Origin: Lichenostomus cassidix
Taxonomy: Eukaryota; Chordata; Aves; Passeriformes; Meliphagidae
NCBI GenBank assembly: GCA_008360975.2
Contig: CM039183.1
Coordinates: 51,297,350 to 51,361,349 of the forward strand
DNA length: 64,000 bases
Direction of reading: 5' to 3'
In this document: positions 1 to 13,800 of the stretch, piece after piece
Numbering within the stretch: the first letter of the stretch is position 1
How the letters are laid out: the number at the start of each line of letters is the position of its first letter
Program-made: the position numbers and the translations under genes
The notes under the pieces: model-generated
Databases searched by the model: none
Told to the model about the DNA's origin: nothing
What the model saw: only the letters and a program-made list of their open reading frames with translations

Positions 1-739
1 AGTGAAAGAAAGAGAAAAAAATTGTACTAGCTAACTGGTAGTTAATAAGCACAGAAATTGTATCCAAATCCACATAAAAAGTGACTTTGAACTGGGGCCA
101 AGGCATCTTCTGCTGCATTTCTCCATTCATGGTTCTGCTGCATTTCTCAATTCACTCATGTGGCAATACCCTGAGTCGCCTGTATTCTGACAGGATGAAA
201 AGGTTTTCCTCACACACTTTGAGAGTGATGTGTTGATACCAATGGCTATATTGCAAGAGAACCAATGCTAGTGAAAGTATTAGGCACCAGTGCTACCTTA
301 GTGCCTTGATATCAGTGGAACACTTGATTCTGTGCCTTTTTCCATCTTGGTTGTATTGTCCAGCGATAGGAGGAGGACTTTTCCTTCATCTTGCCACTCT
401 TAACCTTGCTACATGGCAAGAATCCAGAGCAGAGTTGCTGTGCAGGTGATGAGCCTGGGGTGATGGGGGTGGGAAAAGGGATTGTACTAATTGTGAGCAG
501 TGTGGTGGGGAAAGAAGAGAACTTGATTATCTGATCAAGTACCATCTTGTACTTAACAGCCCTCGTGTGAGAAAGAATCCCTTAAATATAAATATATATA
601 GCAGTGCCCCAGCAGAATTAGATCAGTTGTGTAGAAGGGCACTGGTGAGGGGAGTGGAGGTTAGGTTCTTCTAGTAGCTTTTCACTTTCGCTGCCAGAGT
701 AAAAAATATACTGAAGTAAGAATGCAGAACATCTAATGT

Positions 740-755
740 CATATATATATATATA
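740..755. repeat. (AT)n microsatellite
   Basis: About eight AT dinucleotides followed by AG. Short. Confidence 0.85.
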
Positions 756-2374
756 GTCCTTTTTTTTGATCATGAATTTCTTTAAGTTAAAGTTTTTAAA
801 AAATGGTCTTGCTGCATTCCAGATCAAAAGGCCTGGAACCAGCAGAAAGATACCTTTTAGTATCTTTCATCTAATTCACAGCCCCTGTGGCACGATTTGG
901 CTTTGCAGTGTCTCCGTTAGCCTCGTTGCTTGTCTTTTGCAGCAAGATCTCGTCATGTGTAGGGTTCATATCCTCACTTCTTGTCCTCTTTGTGTACACA
1001 GCTGATCCTGCAGCTGGAAAATCTTCACCTATGGCAAAGGACTGGAATATGATAACATAAACTATGCAGGTAGTACAGTCAAATGTCCTCTTGTCAAACT
1101 TAATATTCTTTGAAGGCAGTGAAGTGACTCGCTGGCTTTTTGAAGATGGTGGGAAGAAGGCAGGACTTCAACACTATGTACAAATAAAAGAGTAACACAA
1201 GTCAGCAAGCTCCTCTAAACTTCAGAAAGCTAAGATGTTTCTTTTCCCCTCAGTGGATATGTATAATGTTTATAAAGATTAATAGAAGGTAGATAGGTTC
1301 TCTGAGGTGAAAAACAAACTGCTATATTCTTAAGTAGCACATGACCTATAAAGGAAGTAGTGTAGAACTAAAACATCAGTTTCCTACTGAGTGTTTCAAA
1401 GAAGAGGAACAATAACTTTTGTAAAGATCTTCCCATAAATGCTCTGAAATGTCATTGCTGAAATTATGGGTTTTTTTCCTAAATAGTTTATTAATTGGTA
1501 AAATGTGCTAGCTTGTAAATATATATGTATACACATAATATATGTGCTTTTGAATATAAATAAGTTCTTTTTCCTAGGCATATTATTTCATCTTAGATTA
1601 TTTCCAAAGTTAGCCTGTGATATCTGGCTATGCTTATTCCTTCTTTTCAGATACGTATTTCAAATGAGGGAATTGGTACAAGATCCGTGGACTAGTAAAT
1701 TCCCAATTGTGAACATTTGTTGAACACATTTGATAAAACAACTCCTTGTCTTTTATTGTCAGAAGGAATTAATGTTTGTTTTCAAAAGTTTCAATCTTTC
1801 TGAATAGAATTATTGTCCATTAATTTCATGTATTAGCTCAGCTGAAGCAGGCAGACTTCTGTAGCTAGGATGAATAGCATTATTTTGGAGTTACAAGTTT
1901 TCAGCAGAGGGCAGAACAGGGACTGATGCAAATCTGTATTTCTCTGTGGGGAGCTGTTGGAGCCCTAATCCTCCTCCATTTCTGCTGGAGGGCACAGGAG
2001 GAAAAATCTAGATAAGGTTTTTGTGAAAGTGGTCTCCTGCAATAGATTGGACTCCATGACTCAGGAGGATTTGAAAAGATCAGCGTTCTAGTGTTTATGA
2101 GACTATGCTGCCTATCACCAGAATGCAGGCTTTTCACACCAGTAGCTCAGCTTTTCTGAGCCACTGGGGACAAGAACATGAGTTTTGTCCTGCTGCCTCA
2201 GGGGTGGGAAGCCTCTCACTCCACTGCACTGATGGAGTGCTTCTGCCAGTGAGATAATGCCTGGCTGCTGTGCCAGGACAGAACTCTACAGCCAGCAGAT
2301 CCTGGTCTCTTTTCTTCACCACTTCACTTGGATTTACTAGTGCTGATTTCACAGAGAAACCATGTGTTTCTGCA

Positions 2375-2440
2375 CCGCTTAGAACCACGGGAATCTCAAT
2401 TGGGAGGGACCTCAGGAGGTTACTCAGAGCAGGATACTTC
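2375..2440 (-). mobile_element. possible short CR1 remnant
   Basis: AACCACGGGAATCTC followed by GGGAGGGACCTCAGGAGG resembles the antisense CR1 3' end, but it is short and diverged. Weak call. Confidence 0.3.
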
Positions 2441-4694
2441 TTGGCAGTAGGCGAGGTCAGCCCCAGAAGGAGCTTTGGAGGTTTGCCTGGCTGAGCCTTC
2501 AGAGCCTCCCAGGACCTGTCCAGTGCTGCACTACACACCTGCTGGTGGTGTTTCCTTACCTCTTACCGCTTTTCCTGGCGGCAAACTGTGGCCCCCATCC
2601 CTTCTTAGGTCAGCTGGAATTGCAAAGATAAATTTTGCTCTCTTGTCTTTGTGAGTACCCTCTGAGTAAATGTAATTCTCCCTTAGATCCACAGTTTCCA
2701 GCAGAAGCTTCTGTATTCCATTGGGGATTGCATTCCACAGGCAGTACCCATAAACCCGGACAAAAGTGCAGTCCCTAATTTCAGGCAAGGCACTCCTGCA
2801 GGGCTCTTTCTGCTGCCCTATACCTCTCTCTTTCTACAGAGCTGCTCACTGCCTTTGGTGGTCTTCTCATCCCCCACCTCCCACCTGGCTTCTCAGGGGG
2901 TGTTGGGGGGCAGCTGCTTCATTTGAAGGGAGTCTCATTTTTAAATCTGTCTGAGGTTCACTTTGTTCTCTGGGGCACACACATGAGGAAGTTGGGATTT
3001 TGTACTCCTGCAAGGGGTAGACACGGTCAAGGCCTTTCCAAAATCTTTGCTTTTTACATTTAAAGTCGATTTGCATGCCTGCCTTCCATCTTATCTCCAT
3101 GTTATGGACCAGAAAATACCCAAGGCAAACAGATAAAAGCTTTAAACTCTGTCGCATCTGAATAACAGTGATTTATCCTGGTGGTGTTTTCTATCTCTCA
3201 GGCAGTACAGAATATATTGAATTTTATGGCATAACTTGCTCAGATTTTTTTATTTAAATGCTATCATTTTCTTACTAACTTACCTCAAGTTTTAACTTCA
3301 TAGACGTCAATGAAGTTACACAATGAATCTTTCTTCCCAGTACTTTATTTCAAAACATTGGAAATAAAGTTTCTTGGACTCTGTTGGCATTATGTCAGCT
3401 TTCTCGCAGAAAAGATTTTTTTTCTTTTCCTTAGCATCCTGGATCAATCTAAAGCCTAGGACAAATATAGGACTCATTAAATGCCATTTGTCTGGGAAAC
3501 AGAAAAATAAGATTGCACCATGATGTTATGTGGCTGAATATGTATCTTTTTAGCAGCTAGGACACAGGACCAGGATTCAGGAAGCCATTTGGCAAACATA
3601 AAATTAAGCACTTAACAATTCTGTGCCTCATATTTTCCATCTGTAAAATGGGGACATTGATATTTCTTTCTTTGAATAGCATTTCTGATCTAATGATCTA
3701 TGATTATCATTACTACTGTTCAGAGTGGCATCAACTCTGTTCCAAATTGGTTATAATTAGAATGTTTAGATGAATGAAAGCAATTACAGAGCCTATATGC
3801 CACAAACAGTTAAGCCCGTGATTCATTTTATGTCTCTAAGTAATTGCAGTTACTTCATTGCTCACATGAGTAAAATTCAGCACATTGGAAGTGTTTGCAA
3901 GGCTACAAATGGAAGCCTTTAAGAAACTTTAATTCTTAAATAGAAATAAATAGTAGATGTTTCAGGGTAATTTATTTTAGCTGTGTGCTATGTCGTGGGA
4001 TGGGTCTCAATTTGGTTCACAAAATTTGAAGTTACAGCATTGATGCTAAATATTGGCTTTTATATCATTCAATATGTTTTTGCAGAAAATAAATCCTTCT
4101 TTAAATTTTGGCTTCAGTTCAAAAGCTTATTGTTAAATAGGCTTTGTTAATAAGAAGCCTGACTCATGGCAGGCTGTGCTGTGAATGGCTGATTACCAGG
4201 GATATCAAACAGACCTGTTCCCATTCCACTGCCAGAACAGTTATCTTTAGAGTTTAAGAAAGGATTAATTTTACCCAAAAGAAATAGTTTATGTTTTCAC
4301 ATTGCAAGGGTTTTGTTTTCTGTGTGATGATAGCTAGTTATTCAACTTTACCAAGGAAAGGGAAAAAAGTCACCCAAATATGTGAGAGAAATTCTTCTGG
4401 AGTGATGGGAAGCCACTGGACTGTGCAAATGTGCCAGGTGAGCATCATGAGAAGCAAGTTCTGGACAGCTGCAGTTGAGGTGCTGAGAAGCAGTGAAGCC
4501 CAGGGCAGGCTGAGGTGGGGACTGGCTACTGACCATGGGCTGAGATCAGATGCCCCTTGTCTGCCTTCTGGAACAGGGAAAATCCATGTGGATGCACACA
4601 CAGCCTGCTGCAATCTGATAGTGGATGAGTTTAGCTCTTGGGTACTATTTTGTTTTCCATCCTTCAGTTATTTTTACTTCTTTTCTTTACCCAG

Positions 4695-4862
4695 TTGATG
4701 GTTTGGACAAGGCTTCGATTGCTAACTCAGATGGACCAGCCCCAGGATCCCAAACTCCCCCCTTCAAGAGGAAGGGCAAACTCTCCAACATCGGCAAAAT
4801 CTTTAAACCTTGGAAATGGCGGAAGAAGAAGACCAGTGACAAATTCAGAGAAACATCAGCAG
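4695..4862 (+). CDS. PHACTR2: PHACTR2 exon: N-terminal basic segment
   Basis: The acceptor is CAG at 4692-4694 and the donor is GTATGT at 4863. The exon enters in phase 1, completing a split Val, and encodes [15 protein letters not shown], then a Lys/Trp-rich stretch ([20 protein letters not shown]). In PHACTR family members such N-terminal basic residues precede the first RPEL and overlap a nuclear import signal. The ATG at 4698 is out of frame, so this exon does not start the protein. The last base (G) is shared with the next exon. Confidence 0.95.
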
Positions 4863-7800
4863 GTATGTCTGTGGCCCTTTGGTGGCAAATAGGAAACACT
4901 GTGATGGTTTTGTAGGGTAATATTTGAATGCTCTTTGTACTTGTTAGATGGCAGGGATTATTTAGGCATGGTGTTTGACATACAGAAAAACAGTTTTATC
5001 CTTGGCAAGGAAAAACGTAACCCTGTTCAGCTTCTGTCTTGAACATCAAAAATATGCACCTGATTTTTTTACTGTACATATCCTCCAATATACTGGAAAA
5101 TCTCTATGACCTCCTGATAGTCAGTGACTTGGATTATGAAACACAGCTTGCCTTCATGGGGACAGAAGTTTGGGGGAGAAGCAGATGTAGCCATGCCCAG
5201 CAGAAGAGGATTAGCTCTGCAGCTCCTGGCTTCACAGAGGCTGCTCTGCCCCTTCACTTCCCCATTGACAAGGCTGGAAGGATGGTCTGAAATAAAATGT
5301 TGTGATTGAATTATATTCTGTCTGAAAAAGAGGGATATTGGTGGCTGGGATTTAGTTATCCAAATGTAGGGGCCACCTGAGATGTTCCGGGGTGTCCTGG
5401 CTACTCTCACAGAAGGTTTGATATCATATTTGTCATCACTGTGCAGATATCTCCAAAAACCTGGGGCATCTAATATGGTTAGACATCCATGTTTAGGAAA
5501 CTGAATGCCACCCTGCATATATGTGTCTCTTTGTGTTACTGCTCTAGCCAAACCTCCTCTACAGGAATCCCAAACTTCTGGTTGGGATTCAAACATTTGA
5601 TGTAGTGGTTTCCTAAACTTGAGTCTAATTAGAGTCCCTTGATCTTCTGTGAGCTCTTCAGGTTCATTGCTGCAGAGCAAGCCCTCTGTCTACTGTCTTC
5701 CAAGGATGTAGGCAATAAAACCAGCACTGGTATACTCAAGTGTTTTCAGCAGGCTCTCCTGAACTCTTGGGAGTACACTACTTGACATTTTAAACCCATA
5801 GCAACCCCTGACAGTTACAGCAAGGACCTCTGTGGTTTGACAGTGAAACTTCTAAAACAAACTTTATTTACACAAAAGGCAAGAAGAAGCCTTTTCCTGT
5901 GGTGTCTTCATCATTCCAGATACCAGCTGAAGTTTTGAACAGATTTCTGAGATCTTCAAATCCTTCTGTCTCTCCTTTTTCCTTTTTCTTTTTTTTAATT
6001 TTCCCACATACCCTGCAACAAACCCCCCACAATGTCTTCTACTACTGCAATCAAAAAAAAAAAAATGACACCTCAGTCTTTTATCTCCTTCATTGCTTCC
6101 CTTTTCCTTCAGCTTTCCCAGTACTTTTAGCATATTGCTAAGGCAAGGTTATTTCTAGTTAATGACTCCCGAATGTTCTGCATCTTTTCCTGGACAGGTA
6201 TGTGATTTTATATGCAATGAGTTCTTCAGAGTAATGAGTATTCATAAGCTGTGTATACAGGGATTCCCTAAACTTTCACAACCTATCAGCGTGTGTTAAA
6301 TTGTTATGCCATTAAATAATAATGCAGGTACCATTTTTCAATTATTTTGATATAGCTGGTAAATTCATGTTAAATATAGTATTTCATGTGTTGTACTATC
6401 TTTCTTTTGAGGGCCTGAATCCAGTCTTACAAGCACGACACATCAATTCTTGTAACACCAAGGCAAAGCATGTGTTCATATTTCTTTAAGGAAACGAGGA
6501 AATGAAGCACAAAGAAATTAAGGTCAACATATTCAAAAGTGCCTCCCTAGATACTCCCTTCTATTTAATTTGCTGGTCTTGTTTATGTTGTTGTGGTCCC
6601 TCAAGATACTCATTTGCTTTTAAACTGTGCAAGGGATCACTTATGTTTGAGTATGTGCTTCATGTGAGGCTGGAATTTGAATGGAGAAGTACTTTGAATT
6701 GCATTCATCCTGCCTTAGGTGGTAATTTCAGGGATGAATAAAAATAGTATTCCCTGTATTTCTTGAGGAAATAGACCCAGGACCAATGGAGACTGAGAAG
6801 ACACATCTACGTGGCATGTTGCCCCGTGTTGCATGCTTACTGACACAGCAGAAGAAACTTGCTTATCTAATTTGAGAAGGAAATGGGAAGACATCCATTC
6901 AAAATAAAAATCCTACAGGATATCCTCTTCCTCACACTACTCAATCAGAGATGTATTTACATTACCAAGTGGGGGCTGTGTGTGTTTGTGCCTCTTACGT
7001 GCAGGAAGCCCATTTCCTGGCCTGGGACCATGGGAGAGAGCACGATGATCCTCATTTATTGCCTGCTCCCTTAACAGGGCTACAACATGGTAAATCCTCA
7101 TGCAACTGAAGAAAGGGTTTCTTCTGAGACAGCATGTGGGCTGTTGGAAGGAACTCTCACTGCTTTCTCTGGGTTTTCAATAGGCTTTTTGAAATAGGTG
7201 CTTGCTACGGCCTTGCCAGGACATGTACCATGGAGTGCTTTTTGTCTTAGGAGCAATTGGAAGGTGTTTATAAATAGCAAATACCACAAGCATCAAGAAG
7301 GGTGGATGTCTGAATGTTAGATGTTAGTATCTGTGCCGATGTGGGAATGATGGCTGGAATTTTTTCCTTCAGCAACATGTTTTCCACATGCTTTCTCAGA
7401 AAGTCTGTTTGGTCTTTGGTCACTGACTGTATGCTTTTTGCCTAGAGGGCTTTCAAAATCAAGAAAAAACAAACTGAAAATGGCATCATCTCAAGGGTTT
7501 CTCTCCTCTGCAGTGTTTTTCTGTGAAGAAAAAGGCAGCAGTTTGTGTCTTGGCACAAAGTAGATGCCAGTTCAAAGCTCCACTGCAGAAGTATATACAG
7601 AGAGGAACCAGAAGGCAATTTGAGCTCTTACTAGGTCAGAGAAAAATTAATAATTGGAATTCTCTCAAGCTTCTCTTAGAACAAAACTAAATACTGGAGA
7701 ATATCCAGAATATCACAGCACTCTTCAAGTCAGAGAAGTGGTTTTAAGACTGCCTGAGGTTTGTAGCTGTTGAGCATCACTAAGCAGTCTCTCTTGAGGG

Positions 7801-10800
7801 GATGGGGAAGGAGAGAAAGAAACTGCTTTTTGAGGTAAACTGTTCCTAAAATTAGTACCACTGTTGTTTGTATTGGGCAAAAAGCAAATGTTTGTGGAAT
7901 AAGATTTACTTGAGTAAATGAGGGCTGCTTAAAATATGGTAAATTCACATCCTTTCTGATGGTTAGACCTGAAGTCAGGGTAAGCTCTGCTTTTGACTGC
8001 AGTAGGAGAAGGATTTTGACCTGGGATTTTCTGATTCTTCTGGGGCATAAGACTGGAGACTGCCTGCCTTGCCTCACTTCACCTCAGCCTTCTTCAGCAG
8101 GCAAGGGCTGATAACCACTTACCCTCACAGTCAGGAATGTGTAATGTATCTCTGTAATGAATCTTAATACATACATGTACAGAGATGGAGAAATTGTTCT
8201 TTCCATTTTATTATTGCTTAAAGTTATAAACAGAATGTTGGTGTTCATGTTGAAATGTTATATATATTCACACTTTACATATATTTATATATGTTTACAT
8301 ATATATATGACAGACATGTTGATATATATTCACACATATAGATATATATACATTATTATATACACATATTGCAGAAAATATTTGTAGTGATAGCATCAGC
8401 TGGTCACTCAGCCTAGCTGCACAAAGTTTTAAGAGTCTCAAACCAGTCAGCTGAGCTATTTACTTTTGACTACTGTTATGTTTCAGTAAGCTCTCTGAAA
8501 ATGATGGAGTTATAAAGTCAAGCATTCAGAAGTCAGGACACGTTTGAATGATGATGCTGGTACAAAATACTTGACTGTGTAAATGTGAAATATATTGCAT
8601 AGTCTAAAGTCTGCAGTAAACCATATATTATAATAAGTCCACACTGACTAGATAGCACCCAGTATAAGTTCCTAAGTTGACAGGCTACTCGTTCCTCTTC
8701 TACAAGGGGACATATTTTTGCCACTTTAATTTAAATTAAAATTCTTTCTTTTCTTTGTAGGAATTAAAATTATGATGCTAGTAATGTATATTAGCTTGAT
8801 TTCTTTCCATGGGCCAAATAATATTTAAAATAAATTATCTTTTTAAGCTGAATTAATTGAGCTTAATCAGTTTAAATAAAAGCACCACTCATGGCTAGCA
8901 TTTTATAAGATGGAGGAGTGGGGCTTAAGCTTCTTATCTGTTCACAAATTTTCTCATCTGTGAAATGGAGATGGGTATGTCTCAAGGATGTTATGAAACC
9001 TGTATTATTTATAAAATGCTTTGAGTTTTTTTAGGAGAAATGTAAGGGGTTTATGTCTCCTAATGACAATTGGCATTTCCCGTGATAATTAATTCAGTAT
9101 AGTTGTTAATTCAATGTTGTAGAACTGAAAAAATATATCATCCTGAAAACTAGAGAGACACATTGATGGAGGAAGGTCTGATTCAGTGTTCTTAAGCTTG
9201 CTGGAAAAAGCATTACTGTTTTCAAGTGGCATTGGATTGTCCCACAGATACATGAGAAATCATCTCATTTCACTGTCTCCAAGACACACAGTTGCAAGGC
9301 ACATATTTTAAAAGATAATGGGGAGAAACTGGAAGAGCTTGTGAGTAATTGAGGTGTAGGACCCAAGGCAGTCTAATTTGATCAGAGTTCCAGCTACTTT
9401 CTCCCAGGAGGGAGCTGATATTGAGAGTCTGCAGCCATGCTCATGGGCTCCTTTGTATTGTCAGATGGGATTTGAACGCCACAGCAGTTTGACCTTTAAT
9501 GGACAATCCCACAAAGTACCTGAGTATATAGACACAGACATCATGCCAGCTTACATGTTCTTGAGCCAGTACTGTTTGCATTTGTGAGCTCTTGATCTCA
9601 CAGGCATGAGGAGCTTGAACTGGACTGCTCAAAATGTTTACTGCCTCCAGTTCTCCTGCCAGGAGTTGGTGCTATTTTGATGGGGAAATGCATCCTATGT
9701 TGAGCAGTTGTTGCATCCCTGCACTTCGAAGTGCAAGAAATAAACCTGGTACTGTAAATTTGGGAAGTGCAGAATCTGAGGGACTTTTTACCAGAGCATG
9801 TAATGATAGAACAAGGGGAAGTGGCTTTAAACTGGAAGATGGCAGGTTTAGATTAGATGTAAGGAAAAAATTCTTTACTTTGAGGGTGGTGAGACACTGA
9901 ACAGGTTGCCCAGAGTTGTTGCAGATGCCTCATCCCTATAGGCAGTCACGGCCAGGCTGGATGGGTCTTTGAGCAATCTGGGCTAGAGGAAGGTGTCCCT
10001 GCCTGTGGCAGAGGGGTTGGAATGAGACTATCTAAGGTCCCTTCCAGCTGAAACCCAAATTCTGTCATTCTGTTCAACCATCCCCTTCCCTGACAGAGAC
10101 TACCTGCTGGGAAAGATGCTTTGCTGTGCATGAACGACAGCTTTCTCAGAAGAGCCAAACTGCCTCTTGCCATGACTTCACAAGAGCCTGTCACTCCACT
10201 GTAGGGCTGATTCACTCCAACTGGGCTGGCACAAGAGAGATTAAACACTGCAAGAGGTATTATCAATCTGCATACAGCAGTTAGACTGACCCTAGAGAGT
10301 GTTTGAATTAGCTGATGAGGCAAATAGCCCTATCCCAAAGCATTAATAGGATGAAGTCCAGCACAGCTGAAGCTTTTCCACATGCCCTCAGCTTGAGGTC
10401 TAAACATCACATGGATTTTGATGTCTGTATGTAAACCCAATCAGGATGGAAGACTCTCTTTTCCTGATGGTGGAGAAGGGATTTTACAAGTGATGCTCAC
10501 ATTTTGTGGACTATGCGCCATGGTCCCATGGATCATTACAGTAATCTCCCAGATCACTGCATTGGTTTGGGGATTGTATGCAGTGTGGAGGTATTCTATT
10601 TTGACATTTGTAAATGCTTTTCCCTATAAAATTATTCAGCATTTCTCCCACGGGAAATAAACACAATAATTAGAATGCTTCATGTCACAGTCTTGGGGGT
10701 TTTGTGTACGGTGCTTTTTTTTTTTTACTTAAAAACAGGATGCTGCATTTTTTTTTCCATGAAACCCAACCAGCATCAATTGATGAGGATGTTACTTCCT

Positions 10801-13800
10801 TTTGGAACACAACTTTCTGGCTTCTATTAAAGGTTGTTTGTGTTGTTGTTGTTGTTGTTTTCCTTTAAACAGTTCGCGTGTCACAAAGGCTACTCTGATT
10901 TGTTTGCTCTGAGCAGGATTTGTCTCTTCCTACTCAAAACTTCTAGAAAGCAGATGGAGGTATCTTCATCTGAGCTAGTCCATCTAGTCAGGGGGAAAGA
11001 GGTACTTTTACATGTTAAATGCCTGTGCTAGGATGAGTTCAATTTCACCCTGAAAGTACCTTTTCCCATTGACCATAAAAAAAAAGCCTCAAGGAGACTT
11101 GCTCAGCGAAAGATATTGGATCATATGAGTCCCCACTTTTTGTGCCTGAAATTGTGGGACAATATTTTCAGAGACTGTCCATGAAAACCCATGCCACTTC
11201 TCCTGCAGAATGAGGGGAAACAAGATCTCTCTTTCTATAAAATAAAAATTGTTCTCTACCTTTTCTTCACAAGCATCAGCAGTATGAGAATAAATCTATT
11301 CTTAACTGTGCTTTTTCTTTAGTGTTGGAAAGGAAGATTTCGACAAGACAAAGCAGAGAGGAGCTGATAAGAAGGGGAGTGCTGAAGGAAATGCCTGAGC
11401 AAGGTGATAACACGTTAACTAGAATTTAGCTACTAAGCACTAAACATATATGATAAAGCCACTGTTGCATTGTTTCCATGTAGTATAAATAGGTATGAGC
11501 AGACAAACTGAGAAGTGTGAGAGGTAATTTGGGCCAGCTCACAACTGAAGTTGAGTCAAGAGATTTGTGCTCTGTAACTGCTTGTGCCATAGGTGCCCCA
11601 GCTGACTTCTGGTCATATTCTGAAGTATTTTAATGCTCCCTGTAAATAATTTGGTGTCTGTGGTTCCTACCTATTGTTTGCCACAATTTTTTTGAATTAG
11701 CGATAAATCTATTTTTGAATCAAGGTCTGCCGTCTAAAGCTGCTAGAGTATAAAATGAGAAATTTTGGCTGAAAAATTAGGGGCTTTGGAACCACAAAAA
11801 ATCAATATAATCCATGTCAGGTATCAAAAAATACCAGTGCTTTGATCATATGGATCCCACCACTATCACACAGGCCATAATCATAAATGGCACCAGCAAA
11901 AAACTGTAGGGAAGAAATCATTTGTTTCAAAATGCAGTAAGGTTTAGTAAGTGGCATTAGCCCGAATTTGCATTTGGAAAAACATCAGTTAGCCAAGGTT
12001 ATTACCTCTGTGTTACATCTGAATATGTTTCTAGTGGTATTCTCTCTAATATTCTTAATCTTCTATAAATCTAGATCAAATAAAATCAAGTGAATAAAAT
12101 AATTTTCTGTAGCTTAAAATCAAGCCATTTGTCATTTTATCAAGGAGTCTAAGAACTCCCCATTTCCAAAAAATAACTTTCTCCCAGAAATTGTGGTTTT
12201 CTGTCTGATCTGAAGAATCAGCAAAGTATCAGTGTGTGTGGTTTGTATCATACACACAGATATTTGGAAGTAAAGGGCTTGTTTGTTGATGTGTAGTATC
12301 ACTTGTCTGTACAGAGTTTGGCCAATTATCAGACTATAACTTTTGGCATAGCTGGCATCTGCCCTTGTCTCTGCCACTGTCTTTGTCTTAAAACAAGACA
12401 TGTGATCTCTCCATACCTCAGTTTGTCCGTCTGTGAATTTGTTGTGGGTTTTGCCATGTACTTTACTTTGTGACCTTGTCCTTTGAAGGTTGTAAATTGC
12501 ATTTGCAGTTGGGACAGGTAATGAAATGTGTTAACTTCTCAGGTTCATTACAGTCTGAACATAAATACTATCATTTGTGATAAAAGTATGAATATTTTGG
12601 TCATCAGTGTCCTTGATCCTCTCTTCCATCCTTAAAAGGGACTTTGGATTCCTTACAGGGATTGAGCAAAGTGAGAAAAGGATATAAAGAGGAACAATTT
12701 TCTCTTCTTCCTCCTGTATCAACCTGGTCTGAGTTATCTTCATCACATTGTCCTTCATTTTTGGTGAAAATTGTAAATTTTAAGGACCTTTTGAAAGATT
12801 ATGGGATTGATTTGAAGGTGCTAAAACCGGAGAGGCAGGAAAGTTGAGGGCTGTGAAGGTAGTTAGAAGCAATAACTGTGGAGATGAAAGCTAAAAGAGG
12901 AAATTTCAAGAGGAGCCTTGAAATGTGAGAGGTAAGAAATGTGAAGTGAGAGCGTTTCACATGGGGTGAAGAAGAATGAAGTGGAAAGTGGCAAGTGCCA
13001 CTTGAGATAGGAAGTGTTTGCAGAAGCAAGACGTGAATAAGAGGCAGCAGTGTCACGTGTGGAGGCGGAGAGAAGAAAGTGGATTTAAGAAGCCCTCAAG
13101 GAGAGAAGCTGAAGAAACTGAATGTTGCAGGCAGGAATTGTCAGCTGTAGTAAACTAGAGAAGGTTAGGAAGGCAGAACTCATTTTTTTGCAAATCAAGT
13201 GTGAAAGACAATGAAACAATCACCTTAGTGGGAGCATCCAAGGTGGTAGGACAGAGGCTGCATGATTGTGTTGAACCTAGAGAAGTACCAAACATCCAGG
13301 TCTGATAACACAAACCAAGGAAAAGAAGTGGAATTTCCAGTCAGTGAAGAATCAATGGGAGAAATCAGAAGAGGTGTCATGTAGATTTGCTTATTGTTTT
13401 GATTGACAGCAAGAGAATCCTGCAGAATGAAATTACCAGAGAAGAAAATCAGCATCAGCTTTACAATATGTGGAACAGAGAAAGCTGTAAGCTAGCAAAA
13501 GTAGCACTTTTCAGGACTACAGAGACTAAGGGAAGAGAAAGAAGTTTTTTTCAGGATTTAGAAAGCCCTTTATGCTGAGATAGTCTGGGTGAGTAAAGTT
13601 GTCATCAGAGCTGAGAAAGAATATGACTTGCAGGATTTAATAATGGCATGATATGTGATACAGGAAGACTTCACCTTGGCTCTTAAGACTGGGTAATGTC
13701 TTTGTGACCTATTTTTATTAATTAGATGGGCACATACATTCTGAGAACTTCTGTCTGAATTCCTGGCTGATTTACTTACTGGGAGTGCACCACAGTAGTC

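Larger units (their letters stand above)
1..4694 (+). other. PHACTR2: PHACTR2 upstream intron (partial)
   Basis: No coding exon is recognised. I looked for the known alternative first-exon starts (Met-Asp-Asn-Ala or Met-Gly-Gln-Thr followed by a phase-1 donor) and did not see one. It holds the AT repeat at 740 and a doubtful CR1 remnant. Positions 3170-4280 are AT-rich without repeats. Confidence 0.75.
4863..11322 (+). other. PHACTR2: PHACTR2 intron
   Basis: It holds an unassigned minus-strand open frame (5069-5680), the TA-rich repeat at 8257, an AT-rich block at 8730-9110, a CR1 fragment and a TTG repeat. No exon is supported. Confidence 0.85.

Noticed and set aside
4291..4698. 135-codon + frame upstream of the first PHACTR2 exon seen
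   Set aside because: It overlaps the exon by four bases in another frame and shows no similarity to a PHACTR N-terminus.
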